A stretch of 64,000 nt of DNA from Rhodococcus yananensis (GTDB lineage: Bacteria; Actinomycetota; Actinomycetes; Mycobacteriales; Mycobacteriaceae). Location of the stretch: NCBI RefSeq assembly GCF_020515525.1, contig NZ_JAIYEP010000004.1:1-64000 (forward strand). Direction: 5' to 3'. Numbering within the stretch: position 1 is the stretch's first letter; every line of letters begins with the position of its first letter. Shown piece by piece: positions 7,387 through 15,356 of this stretch. The notes beneath the pieces are model-generated. The model saw only the letters and a program-made list of their open reading frames with translations. It was not told the DNA's origin and searched no databases. The position numbers and the translations under genes were made by a program.

Positions 7387-8391
7387 TCAGAGCCCGAGCG
7401 ACCTCGCCAGAGTGGGCCATGCGGTCTTGATGTCGTCCTGCCAGTACGGCCACGTGTGGGTTCCCCACGGCCGGTACACGACGGTCGCGGGGATGTTCAA
7501 CTCCCGCAGCCTGCGGTCGAAGGTGAGCGTGCACGTGAACGCGCCCATCTCCAGTGCCATACCCGCGGACAACTGATCCTGCCCGGAAGCGAAATCGTGC
7601 GGACCGAGCAGCCCGTTTCCGGTGCTGACGAACACGTCCTTGCCGCGCAGGCGCTCGGCGAGCCGCAACGGATCATGCGCGGCCCAATCGGGGTCCTCCG
7701 GCGGACCCCACATGTTGTCGGGGTTGCCACCCTTGTAGACCACCGTCCCGCGGACCGAGTTGCGGGTGGAGGCCTGCGAGGTGTCGAGGCAGCCGCTCAA
7801 CGCCGCGACGCCCTCGTAGAGTTCGGGATTCCGGGTGATGAGCAGCATTGCACCGGTCGCCCCCATCGACAGGCCCGCGACCGCGTTGGTTCCGTTCCCG
7901 TGGAACCGGCCGTCGATGATCGGCGGCAACTCCTCGGTCAGGAAGGTCTCCCACCGGTTGACACCCAGCACGGGGTCGGGTCGTTGCCAATCCGTGTAGT
8001 AGCTGCCGGTACCACCGACGGGCAACACGACGTTGACGTTCTTGTCGGAAACGAAGTCGACGATGTCGGTTTCTGCGGTCCACGCGCTCTCGCGGTACTC
8101 GGATTCCGACCCGGCCTCGACACCGTCGAGCAGATACAGCGTCGGCCTCGGCCCCTCGGACGCCGGATGCAGGACCTGCACCTGCACGACCCGGCGCATC
8201 GCCGGGGAATGCACGAACAGTGCGGTGCGCGTGTCGGTGAGGTGCTCGACCCGTTCGACGACTGCGGAGGCCGGCGCCGGCGCGATGTTCACCAACGGAT
8301 CCGTCACAACCGGATCGGCGTACGCGACCGCGGTGCCGCCCGCCGTGACCAGCAACGCGGCAGCGCAGATCCTGATTGTCTTCCCGAGCAT
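7387..8391 (-). CDS. Secreted mycolyltransferase-like esterase (antigen 85 / Fbp family)
   Basis: The product is about 334 aa from the ATG at 8391, which has GGAGAG upstream; a second ATG at 8418 has none. Residues ~1-26 are a signal peptide (IRICAAALLVTAGGTAVAYA). The alpha/beta-hydrolase core shows the nucleophile elbow GLSMGATGAM, a late acidic residue, and the His in WGTHTWPYW. These are features of the antigen 85 trehalose mycolyltransferases, which move mycolic acid between trehalose monomycolate and arabinogalactan or another trehalose. It would act outside the membrane and links well with the arabinogalactan genes in this window. A simple esterase of the same fold is the alternative. 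Confidence 0.85.
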   Translation of the reverse strand: MLGKTIRICAAALLVTAGGTAVAYADPVVTDPLVNIAPAPASAVVERVEHLTDTRTALFVHSPAMRRVVQVQVLHPASEGPRPTLYLLDGVEAGSESEYRESAWTAETDIVDFVSDKNVNVVLPVGGTGSYYTDWQRPDPVLGVNRWETFLTEELPPIIDGRFHGNGTNAVAGLSMGATGAMLLITRNPELYEGVAALSGCLDTSQASTRNSVRGTVVYKGGNPDNMWGPPEDPDWAAHDPLRLAERLRGKDVFVSTGNGLLGPHDFASGQDQLSAGMALEMGAFTCTLTFDRRLRELNIPATVVYRPWGTHTWPYWQDDIKTAWPTLARSLGL

Positions 8392-8677
8392 CGTGCGGCT
8401 CTCCGTCCCCGACTCCATGGAGCCTCGATACCACTACCGGGCCCCGCGACGGTCAAGCCGTCTGGGAACGACCCTAACCATCGACCGCAAATCCCGTGGA
8501 CGGACGGCACACTCCGGACATGTCGGGCACGCGGGGCACTCGGCCGGCAGCGCTCCGACCCGGCAGACGAAGCCCGCGTCCTGGATGAATACCTCTCGGC
8601 GAACACCTGCGAGGCACGTACTCGTGACGGATACAGCGTCCGCCGCACCTGTCGTTCGCGCATGTCATAGTGTGCGC

Positions 8678-9670
8678 ATGCGCTCGACCTGCTCGCTCTA
8701 CATCGACGCCGGATACCTGCTGGCGTCCGCAGCTACCCGCGTGACCGGCACCTCGCTGCGCAGCGGCATCCACGTCGACTACGCCGCACTGGTCAACTCG
8801 TTGGTGGACACCGCCGAGACCCGATCGGAACTGCCGGTACTCCGCGTGTACTGGTACGACTCGGCCCGCCACGGCATCCCCGACGCGCAGCAGGAACGCA
8901 TCGGTGAGCTGTCCAAGGTCAAGCTCCGCCTCGGCCGATTCGGCGTCAACGGCGAGCAGAAGGGCGTGGACCTGCGCATCGGCCTGGACCTGGTCGCGCA
9001 CGCCCGCAACGGCGCCTCCGACGTGTTCTTCCTCGTCTCCGGCGACGACGACCTGACCGAAGCCGTGGAAGAGGCCCAGGTCCACGGGGTGCAAGTCGTC
9101 CTGCTCGCCGTCCCCACCGCCGCCGGCACGTCGCACGGAGTGAGCCGACACCTGATCCGCGCCGCCGACGAGCTCGACACCATCGACGGCGCAGTCGTCG
9201 ATACCGCGGTGCTGAAGGTGGACCGGAAACCGGCGACCACACCGATCGTCGAACGGCCTGCACCGGCGCCGACACCTGCCGCCGTCCCGGCGACGCGGTC
9301 GACCGGCCGCACCCCACTGGATGTCGCGGCACGGACACACACGCCGGCGGCCCCGCGCCGGACCAGCGTGCTCGCCTACAGCAGCACCACCGGTTCTCCG
9401 GCCCAGGTTCTTCCGGGATACGACCACACCGAGGAGGACCCGGACGAACGCCTGATCGACGAGGTGGTCCTGCGGGTACTGACCTCGTTCCGCGAGAGCG
9501 CCGGCCCCGACGAGAAACTCGAACTCACCCGGGCCCGACCCTCGATCCCCCGGGAGATCGACCGTGCCCTGCTGCTCGACGCCTCGGTCGCGATGCAGAA
9601 GTACGACCTGGACGAGAACAGTCGGTACCGGTTGCGGGCGCGCTTCTGGGAGAAGTACGACGAGGACTGA
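8678..9670 (+). CDS. NYN-domain (PIN-like) protein, possible ribonuclease
   Basis: The product is 330 aa. The N-terminal ~170 residues form a NYN/LabA-type PIN-like nuclease fold: LYIDAGYL, then YWYDSAR, KGVDLRIGLDL and LVSGDDDLTEAV carry the conserved acidic residues expected to bind metal. A Pro/Thr-rich linker (about 185-250) follows. The C-terminal ~80 residues (ERLIDEVVLRVLTSF... RFWEKYDED) are a helical domain. I chose the ATG at 8678; the open frame extends upstream but without coding features. RNA target unknown. A bidirectional hairpin separates it from the convergent tRNA-Ser. Confidence 0.8.
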   Translation: MRSTCSLYIDAGYLLASAATRVTGTSLRSGIHVDYAALVNSLVDTAETRSELPVLRVYWYDSARHGIPDAQQERIGELSKVKLRLGRFGVNGEQKGVDLRIGLDLVAHARNGASDVFFLVSGDDDLTEAVEEAQVHGVQVVLLAVPTAAGTSHGVSRHLIRAADELDTIDGAVVDTAVLKVDRKPATTPIVERPAPAPTPAAVPATRSTGRTPLDVAARTHTPAAPRRTSVLAYSSTTGSPAQVLPGYDHTEEDPDERLIDEVVLRVLTSFRESAGPDEKLELTRARPSIPREIDRALLLDASVAMQKYDLDENSRYRLRARFWEKYDED

Positions 9671-9680
9671 GCACGAAGAA

Positions 9681-9708
9681 CCCCTCACCTGCGTGAACAG
9701 GTGAGGGG
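9681..9708. terminator. Bidirectional hairpin between the NYN gene and tRNA-Ser(TGA)
   Basis: CCCCTCACCTG pairs perfectly with CAGGTGAGGGG around a 6-nt loop. It lies 10 nt after the NYN-gene stop and 7 nt from the 3' end of the convergent tRNA. Confidence 0.75.
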
Positions 9709-9714
9709 CCGCGG

Positions 9715-9799
9715 CGGAAGTGGAGGGATTTGAACCCCCGTTGGTGTTACCCAAGCTCGCTTTCAAGGCGAGTGCATTCGGCCGCTCTGCCACACTTCC
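9715..9799 (-). tRNA. tRNA-Ser(TGA)
   Basis: This 85-nt class II cloverleaf has acceptor stem GGAAGTG/CACTTCC, anticodon loop CTTGAAA carrying TGA, a long variable arm, and GGTTCAAATCC in the T arm. CCA is not encoded. Confidence 0.95.
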
Positions 9800-9826
9800 G
9801 CCGCAAATCCTAGCGGTAGCGGACGG

Positions 9827-10297
9827 TCAACGGTCGGCGAGGGCCGCCCCGACACGCGCGAAGACCTTGCCGAGCACGTCGAGTTCGTCGGCGTCGAGCA
9901 GATCGATCAGGTTGCGTCGCACGTCGTCGACATGGGTGGGAGCGGCCTCCGCCAGGCGACCGCGCCCCTTCTCCGTGATCGTCGCGAGCACACCGCGACC
10001 GTCGACGGGACACGAACTGCGCACCACCAGACCGTCGTCCTCCATCCGCCTGATCTGATGCGTCAGTCGGCTGCGGGAGGACAGCACGCCGTCGGCGAGA
10101 TCGCTCATACGCAGCGAACCGTCCTGCGCCTCGTTCAGCATGACGAGGATCCGGTATTCGGCGAGCGACAGCCCGTGCTTGTCCTGCAGACTGCGGTTGA
10201 GGATGCTCATCAGCCGACCGTTGCCGTCCATGTACTGACGCCACGCGTACTGCTCGGTCGCGGTCAGCCAGATCGGTTCCTCACGTTCGCTGGTCAC
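9827..10297 (-). CDS. MarR-family transcriptional regulator
   Basis: The product is 156 aa with the winged helix-turn-helix of MarR proteins: LSLAEYRILVMLNEA, then LRMSDLADGVLSSRSRLTHQIRRMEDDGLVVR and a wing ending in GVLATITEKG. Members are dimeric repressors released by small aromatic or oxidising ligands. The start is a GTG at 10297. A TAGACT -10 box lies 6 nt upstream, so the mRNA is probably leaderless. It is divergent from a quinone oxidoreductase gene and probably controls both itself and that gene through the palindrome at 10310-10321. Confidence 0.88.
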   Translation of the reverse strand: MTSEREEPIWLTATEQYAWRQYMDGNGRLMSILNRSLQDKHGLSLAEYRILVMLNEAQDGSLRMSDLADGVLSSRSRLTHQIRRMEDDGLVVRSSCPVDGRGVLATITEKGRGRLAEAAPTHVDDVRRNLIDLLDADELDVLGKVFARVGAALADR

Positions 10298-10303
10298 GGA
10301 GGA

Positions 10304-10321
10304 AGTCTAGTCGCGTGCGAC
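10304..10321 (-). promoter_or_regulatory. MarR gene -10 box with abutting palindrome
   Basis: On the minus strand TAGACT (10304-10309) is 6 nt before the GTG start. GTCGC-N2-GCGAC (10310-10321) touches its upstream edge, in the spacer where a bound repressor would block RNA polymerase. Autorepression is inferred from position and symmetry. Confidence 0.45.
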
Positions 10322-10371
10322 ACCGAAATGTTACCTATCGGTCACCCCGCCACGGCGCCGCTCCGGCGCGA

Positions 10372-10377
10372 TAGCGT
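10372..10377 (+). promoter_or_regulatory. -10 box (TAGCGT) of the quinone oxidoreductase gene
   Basis: TAGCGT lies 7 nt before the ATG at 10385 and there is no ribosome site, which fits a leaderless transcript. Confidence 0.45.
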
Positions 10378-10384
10378 CGAACAC

Positions 10385-11371
10385 ATGCACGCAATCGTCG
10401 TCTCCGAACCGGGCGGACCGGAAGTTCTCCAGTGGATCGAACAACCCGACCCTGCCCCCGGACCCGGACAGGTTCTGCTCGACGTCGCCGCGACCGCCGT
10501 CAACCGCGCCGATCTGCTGCAGCGACGCGGCCTGTACCCACCACCTCCCGGTGCCAGCGAGATCCTCGGCCTGGAATGTTCGGGTGTCATCGCCGAACTC
10601 GGCGAAGGTGTCTCCGGCTGGAACGTCGGCGACCGGGTGTGCGCGCTGCTCGTCGGCGGCGGATACGCCGAACAGGTCGTCGTCGCGGCCACCCAGTTGC
10701 TGCCCGTTCCCGACGGCATGGACATCGCCGTCGCAGCATCGCTACCGGAGATCGCCTGCACCGTGTGGTCGAACGTGGTGATGGTCGCCGGACTGTCGCG
10801 CGGCGACGTGCTTCTCGTGCACGGCGGCGGCGGCGGGATCGGAACCCACGCGATCCAGGTCGGCAAGGCGCTCGGCGCGACCGTCGCGGTCACCGCGTCC
10901 GCGGGCAAACTCGACCGGTGTCGCGAGCTCGGCGCCGACCTCACCGTCGACTACCGAAGCCAGGACTTCGTCACGGAGGTGAAGAAGGCGTACGGCGGCG
11001 CGAACGTCGTTCTCGACAACATGGGCGCCGCGTACCTGTCCCGGAACATCGACGTGCTCGCCCCCGACGGAACGCTCGTGGTGATCGGGATGCAGGGCGG
11101 CACGAAGGGCGAACTGAACATCGGCAAGCTGCTGGCCAAACGCGGCAAGGTCACCGCGACCGGGTTGCGTGGACGCCCGGACACCGGAAAGTCGGGCAAG
11201 GCCGCGATCGTCACGGCGGTCCGCGAGCACCTGTGGCCGCTGATCGAGGAGGCGAAGGTGCAGCCGATCGTGCACGCCGAACTGCCCATCACCGAGGCCG
11301 CGAAGGCCCACGAGATGCTCGATTCCCCCGACACCGTCGGGAAGGTCGTGTTGCGGATCGACCGCGTCTGA
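10385..11371 (+). CDS. Zinc-independent NAD(P)H quinone oxidoreductase (Rv3777-like)
   Basis: This 328-aa medium-chain dehydrogenase/reductase belongs to the quinone oxidoreductase (Qor/PIG3) branch. It has an N-terminal GroES-like fold (EILGLECSGVIAELGEGVSGWNVGDRV) and a Rossmann domain (LLVHGGGGGIGTHAIQVGKALGATV). The structural and catalytic zinc ligands of alcohol dehydrogenases are missing, as in Qor enzymes. It would reduce quinones with NADPH in the cytoplasm. The divergent MarR gene suggests induction by quinones or oxidative agents. M. tuberculosis has a similar gene, Rv3777, next to Rv3778c, and here the next gene is also the Rv3778c-like one. Confidence 0.85.
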   Translation: MHAIVVSEPGGPEVLQWIEQPDPAPGPGQVLLDVAATAVNRADLLQRRGLYPPPPGASEILGLECSGVIAELGEGVSGWNVGDRVCALLVGGGYAEQVVVAATQLLPVPDGMDIAVAASLPEIACTVWSNVVMVAGLSRGDVLLVHGGGGGIGTHAIQVGKALGATVAVTASAGKLDRCRELGADLTVDYRSQDFVTEVKKAYGGANVVLDNMGAAYLSRNIDVLAPDGTLVVIGMQGGTKGELNIGKLLAKRGKVTATGLRGRPDTGKSGKAAIVTAVREHLWPLIEEAKVQPIVHAELPITEAAKAHEMLDSPDTVGKVVLRIDRV

Positions 11372-11380
11372 AGTCGCGTC

Positions 11381-11431
11381 GAGCGAATGTATCGCTCGCT
11401 CGAACGAGTAGAGCGAGCGATACATTCGCTC
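11381..11431. terminator. 21-bp perfect palindrome, copy 1 of repeat family A
   Basis: The arms at 11381-11401 and 11411-11431 are perfectly complementary over 21 bp with a 9-nt loop. Each arm contains GAGCGAATGTATCGCTC. It lies between two convergent genes, 9 nt after the quinone oxidoreductase stop, so it probably acts as a bidirectional terminator. A near-identical copy sits at 51244-51294. Confidence 0.75.
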
Positions 11432-11458
11432 AGGGGTGGGGCGAGCCGATCCGATCTC

Positions 11459-12658
11459 TCACAGATTGCGGAGTTCGCGCGCCAGCTGGTCGATCTCGAA
11501 CGCGGTGGTGTAGGGGGCGAGACCGACGGTGACGGCACCGCCCTCGTCGCCGACGCCGAGCGAATCGAGCAGCCGACTGGCTCCGCGCATGCTCGCGACC
11601 GTCGCGACACGACGATCGGCGAGATGACCGGCGACCTTGTCCGCGGGCACCCCGTCGATCGTGAAGCTGAGCGCCGGGACCCGGCTCGATGCGCGACCGA
11701 GCACGATCACGCCGGACAGGCTGTCGAGCTGACGAACGAGCCGATCGAACAATCGATCCTGGTAGTCCTGCATCGAGCTGATCGACGCCTCCAGCCGTTC
11801 CCGACGCGTCCCGGTGGAGGCGTCGTCGAGGGAGGCCAGGAAGTCGATGGACGTGGTGACTCCGGCCAGCAGCGCGTACTGGTGGCCCCCCACCTCGAGC
11901 CGCTCCGGTCCGCGCGCGCCCGGATCCAACGACATCGACGGCACCCGGTCGAGGTGCGACGGGTCGGCGAACACCAGTGCACCGATCCGCGGGCCACCCC
12001 ACGCGGCGGCTTCGACGGTGAGGACGTCGGCGCCGAGATCGTCGATGTCGATGTGCGCGTACGGTGCGGCGCCGGTCGCGTCGACCACCATGAGACCGCC
12101 GACGTCGTGGATGAGGTCGGCCACGATCCGCACATCGGGTGCGGATCCCACGATCGACGACGCCGCCGACAACGCGACCAGACGTGTCGTCGGGGTGATC
12201 AGTTCTTCGTACTGCCAGGTGGGGAGGTCACACGTCTCGATGTCGACCTCGGCCCACCGCACCTGCGCGCCGTACCGGCTCGCGACACGCAGCCACGGAG
12301 CGATGTTCGCTTCGTCGTCGAGGCGCGACAGCACCATCCCGGTGCCGAGGCCGAGCCGGGGGCTGAGCGCTTCGGCCAGCCACGACAACAACACGGCTCG
12401 GCTGGATCCGAGAACCACACCGGCCGGGTCGGCACCGACCAGGTCCCCCACGGCGGCGCGGGCCTCGTCGAGGATCAGCGCGCTCCGACGGTTCGATGCG
12501 TGTCTGCCCACCGCCGAGGCACCGGCGTTGCGGAACGCTGTCGACACGGATCGGGACACCGCGTCGGCCGTCTGCATCCCGGCCTGGGGATCGAGGTGGA
12601 TCCAACCGTCGCCGAGGGAGGGGATCAACCCCCTGATCCGGGCAACGTCGTAGGCCAT
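11459..12658 (-). CDS. Class V aminotransferase-fold protein (Rv3778c-like), PLP lysine apparently missing
   Basis: The product is 399 aa. Its overall layout matches NifS/CsdA-type class V enzymes: IHLDPQAGMQ at the start, SRAVLLSWLAEAL, the PLP Asp region MVVDATGAAPYAHID, and a small C-terminal domain. At the position where family members carry an HK pair before a YGPKGIG-like turn, this protein reads EAAAWGGPRIGALV, so no Lys is available for the PLP Schiff base there. It may therefore bind PLP poorly or have a non-transferase role. I chose the ATG at 12658; the longer open frame is a shadow over bpa. It corresponds in place to M. tuberculosis Rv3778c, annotated as an aminotransferase. Confidence 0.8.
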   Translation of the reverse strand: MAYDVARIRGLIPSLGDGWIHLDPQAGMQTADAVSRSVSTAFRNAGASAVGRHASNRRSALILDEARAAVGDLVGADPAGVVLGSSRAVLLSWLAEALSPRLGLGTGMVLSRLDDEANIAPWLRVASRYGAQVRWAEVDIETCDLPTWQYEELITPTTRLVALSAASSIVGSAPDVRIVADLIHDVGGLMVVDATGAAPYAHIDIDDLGADVLTVEAAAWGGPRIGALVFADPSHLDRVPSMSLDPGARGPERLEVGGHQYALLAGVTTSIDFLASLDDASTGTRRERLEASISSMQDYQDRLFDRLVRQLDSLSGVIVLGRASSRVPALSFTIDGVPADKVAGHLADRRVATVASMRGASRLLDSLGVGDEGGAVTVGLAPYTTAFEIDQLARELRNL

Positions 12659-12821
12659 GGCAGACACTCTAGGACTTTCTGTCAACCGGCGGTCGGCCGC
12701 TCCCCCGAGGCACGACGGCCCGCGTGAGTACCCTCGTACGCAGGTCCGGCGCTCCGGACGAATCCACACGCCGAACGTGCCGCCGGCAGCGCGTAGCGCC
12801 GGGAAAGGTGAGTATGGGGGC

Positions 12822-13424
12822 ATGACACATCCCGACAACGACGCCGTTCTCGTCATCGGACCCGACGGTCGACCCATCCGTGTTCCCCGTACCTCCGACG
12901 TTCCCGGCACTTCCGACGAGGCCACCCCGGACACGAACGAGGAGAACACCGCGAACGCCGACGATTCGACGCCCGGCGAGACCCTGGCCGACATGGTCGA
13001 GCAGCCCGCGAAGGTCATGCGGATCGGCACGATGATCAAGCAGCTCCTCGAGGAGGTGAAGGCCGCTCCCCTCGACGATGCGAGCCGCACCCGGCTCAAG
13101 GAGATCCATCGCTCCTCCGTCGTCGAACTCGAGCAGGGGCTCGCCCCCGAGCTGCGCGAGGAACTCGAACGCCTGGCGTTGCCGTTCAGTGAGGACGCCG
13201 TGCCGTCCGACGCCGAACTGCGCATCGCCCAGGCGCAGCTCGTGGGCTGGCTCGAAGGTCTGTTCCACGGCATCCAGACGGCGCTGTTCGCCCAGCAGAT
13301 GGCGGCCCGGGCACAACTCGAGCAGATGCGTCAGGGGGCCCTTCCCCCCGGTCTGGCCGTGCAGATGCAGCAGCCTGGCGACCAGCACGGCCACGGCAAC
13401 CCGGGCACCGGCCAGTACCTCTAG
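12822..13424 (+). CDS. bpa: Bacterial proteasome activator Bpa (PafE)
   Basis: The product is 200 aa, close to the size of the mycobacterial protein (Rv3780). Residues 1-60 are low-complexity and acidic. Residues ~65-185 are long helices (AKVMRIGTMIKQLLEEVKAAPLDD, EELERLALPF, QLVGWLEGLFHGIQTALFAQQMAARAQLEQ) that form the dodecameric ring in the known structures. The C-terminus ends in GQYL, the motif with penultimate Tyr that docks into the 20S proteasome and opens its gate without ATP. It feeds unfolded proteins such as HspR to the proteasome. The ATG at 12822 follows a G-rich ribosome site. The upstream frame is not coding. The proteasome genes themselves are not in the window. Confidence 0.9.
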   Translation: MTHPDNDAVLVIGPDGRPIRVPRTSDVPGTSDEATPDTNEENTANADDSTPGETLADMVEQPAKVMRIGTMIKQLLEEVKAAPLDDASRTRLKEIHRSSVVELEQGLAPELREELERLALPFSEDAVPSDAELRIAQAQLVGWLEGLFHGIQTALFAQQMAARAQLEQMRQGALPPGLAVQMQQPGDQHGHGNPGTGQYL

Positions 13425-13460
13425 CGGTCGCCGCCTCGACGCGTGGTATCGCCCGACCGG

Positions 13461-13501
13461 TAGGCTCGGAACCCGTGTCAGCGTCTGGAGCAGCATCGTG
13501 A
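13461..13501 (+). promoter_or_regulatory. Leaderless-type promoter and 8-codon upstream ORF before wzt
   Basis: TAGGCT (13461-13466) is followed after 8 nt by GTG at 13475. That GTG opens an ORF of eight codons (VSASGAAS) whose TGA stop (13499-13501) overlaps the wzt GTG (13498-13500) as GTGA. In wzm and aftA the same TAGGCT-8nt-GTG leads directly into the gene. Here it leads into a minimal leader that could couple translation to wzt. Confidence 0.45.
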
Positions 13502-14340
13502 GCCGTGTCAGCATCGAAACCCGCGACGCGTGCGTCGACTTCCCGATCTTCGACGCCAAGACCCGTTCGTTGAAGAAGGCGTTCCTGGGCAAGGCCGGCG
13601 GTGCGATCGGGCGGAACGGATCCGACGTGGTCGTCGTCGAAGCCCTGCGCGACATCACCATGTCGTTGAAGGAAGGCGACCGCGTCGGCCTGGTCGGGCA
13701 CAACGGTGCAGGCAAGTCGACGCTGCTGCGTCTGCTGTCGGGCATCTACGAACCGACACGCGGCGCCGCGCGGGTGCGGGGTCGGGTCGCACCGGTCTTC
13801 GATCTGGGTGTGGGCATGGATCCGGAGATCTCCGGATACGAGAACATCCTCATCCGCGGCATGTTCCTCGGCATGTCCCGCAAGCAGATGCTGAAGAAGG
13901 TCGACGAGATCGCCGAGTTCACCGAGCTCGGCGACTATCTGTCGATGCCGCTGCGCACGTATTCGACGGGCATGCGGGTACGGGTGGCGCTGGGTGTGGT
14001 CACGAGCATCGACCCGGAGATCCTGCTGCTCGACGAGGGCATCGGGGCGGTCGACGCCGAGTTCATGAAGAAGGCCCGGACGCGTCTGCAGGATCTCGTG
14101 ACGCGCTCCGGCATCCTCGTGTTCGCGAGTCATTCCAACGAGTTCCTCGCGCAGCTGTGCGATCAGGCCATGTGGATCGACCACGGGCAGATCCGTGAGC
14201 AGGGGGGAATCGAGGACGTGGTGCGGGCCTACGAGGGCGACGAGGCCGGCGACCACGTGCGGACCGTGTTGAACGAACTCGCCCGTGAGCGCACGACCGC
14301 GCGGGGTGACGCGACGGCGGGCGGTAAGAAGAGTGCCTGA
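13498..14340 (+). CDS. wzt: ABC transporter ATP-binding subunit for galactan export (Wzt/RfbE)
   Basis: The product is 280 aa. It has Walker A GHNGAGKST (67-75), the signature region TYSTGMRVRVAL (154-165), Walker B EILLLDE (174-180) and the H-loop FASHS. The form LLRLLSGIYEPTRGAARVRG and the long switch region are typical of Wzt/TagH-type polysaccharide exporters. Together with Wzm (24189-25037) it would flip the lipid-linked galactan precursor across the membrane, as proposed for Rv3781/Rv3783. The GTG at 13498 has GGAG about 9 nt upstream and overlaps a tiny upstream ORF. It is followed by glfT1 with an 8-nt overlap, so both are cotranslated. Confidence 0.9.
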   Translation: MSRVSIETRDACVDFPIFDAKTRSLKKAFLGKAGGAIGRNGSDVVVVEALRDITMSLKEGDRVGLVGHNGAGKSTLLRLLSGIYEPTRGAARVRGRVAPVFDLGVGMDPEISGYENILIRGMFLGMSRKQMLKKVDEIAEFTELGDYLSMPLRTYSTGMRVRVALGVVTSIDPEILLLDEGIGAVDAEFMKKARTRLQDLVTRSGILVFASHSNEFLAQLCDQAMWIDHGQIREQGGIEDVVRAYEGDEAGDHVRTVLNELARERTTARGDATAGGKKSA

Positions 14341-15223
14341 CGAACGCATCGTCGGCGTCGTCGTCACGCACCGCCGCCGCGACCTGCTGGCCGAATCCCT
14401 GAAGGTCCTGGCGACGCAGACGCGGCCGCTCGATCACCTGGTGGTCGTCGACAACGCGAACGAGGTCGAGGTCCGGGCGCTGGTGGACGGCGCGGACGTG
14501 CCCACCACCTACCTGGGGTCGGAGCACAATCTCGGTGGTGCGGGAGGCTTCGCGCTCGGCATGCTGTACGCGCTGTCGCTGGGAGCGGACCGGGTGTGGC
14601 TGGCCGACGACGACGGTCGTCCCGAGGGCCCCGAGGTTCTCGCGACGCTGCTCGACTGTGCACGCCGGAACGGTCTGGCGGAGGTGTCGCCGGTGGTGTG
14701 CGACATCGCGCAACCCGACCGGTTGGCCTTCCCGCTGCGCCGCGGCGTGGTGTGGCGCCGGTGGCGGCACGAACTCGGCGACGACGATCTGCTGCCCGGC
14801 ATCGCATCCCTGTTCAACGGTGCCCTGTTCACGGCGGAGGCGATCGACGCCGTGGGGGTCCCCGATCTGCGCCTGTTCGTGCGAGGTGACGAGGTGGAGA
14901 TCCATCGTCGTCTGGTGCGGTCGGGGTTGCCGTTCGGCACGTGCCTGCAGGCGGCGTATCTGCATCCGGACGGCGCCGACGAGTTCAAGCCGATCCTCGG
15001 TGGGCGGATGCACACGCAGTACCCGGACAACGAGACGAAGCGGTTCTTCACGTACCGCAATCGCGGGTATCTGCTGTCGCAGCCGGGGATGCGCAGGTTG
15101 CTGCCGCAGGAATGGCTCCGGTTCGGCTGGTATTTCCTGGTCACGCGGCGCGATCCGGCCGCGCTGCGCGAGTGGGTGCGCCTGCGACGGCTGGGACGTG
15201 AGGAGAGATTCGAGCGCCCCTGA
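14333..15223 (+). CDS. glfT1: Galactofuranosyltransferase GlfT1
   Basis: This 296-aa GT2-family enzyme has VVVTHRRRDLLAESL at the N-terminus, a [14 protein letters not shown] nucleotide-binding loop, the metal-binding WLADDDGRPE, and a C-terminal FVRGDEVEIHRRL acceptor region. GlfT1 (Rv3782) adds the first galactofuranose residues from UDP-Galf to the decaprenyl-PP-GlcNAc-rhamnose linker in the cytoplasm. GlfT2 then extends the chain. The GTG start at 14333 overlaps the wzt stop. The order wzt-glfT1 is conserved with mycobacteria, but wzm, which normally follows, is here about 9 kb away. Confidence 0.9.
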   Translation: MPDERIVGVVVTHRRRDLLAESLKVLATQTRPLDHLVVVDNANEVEVRALVDGADVPTTYLGSEHNLGGAGGFALGMLYALSLGADRVWLADDDGRPEGPEVLATLLDCARRNGLAEVSPVVCDIAQPDRLAFPLRRGVVWRRWRHELGDDDLLPGIASLFNGALFTAEAIDAVGVPDLRLFVRGDEVEIHRRLVRSGLPFGTCLQAAYLHPDGADEFKPILGGRMHTQYPDNETKRFFTYRNRGYLLSQPGMRRLLPQEWLRFGWYFLVTRRDPAALREWVRLRRLGREERFERP

Positions 15224-15356
15224 GCGCTCCCCCGCACAGACTCCTGGTGTTCCGGGCCTCCTCGTGTTCCGGGCGCGGCGGGTCCGGTCAATCCGGTCAC
15301 CGTCGTGGACAGTCCGATTTACACTTTTCGGCACCATCCACGACCGGGAGCCAGCG

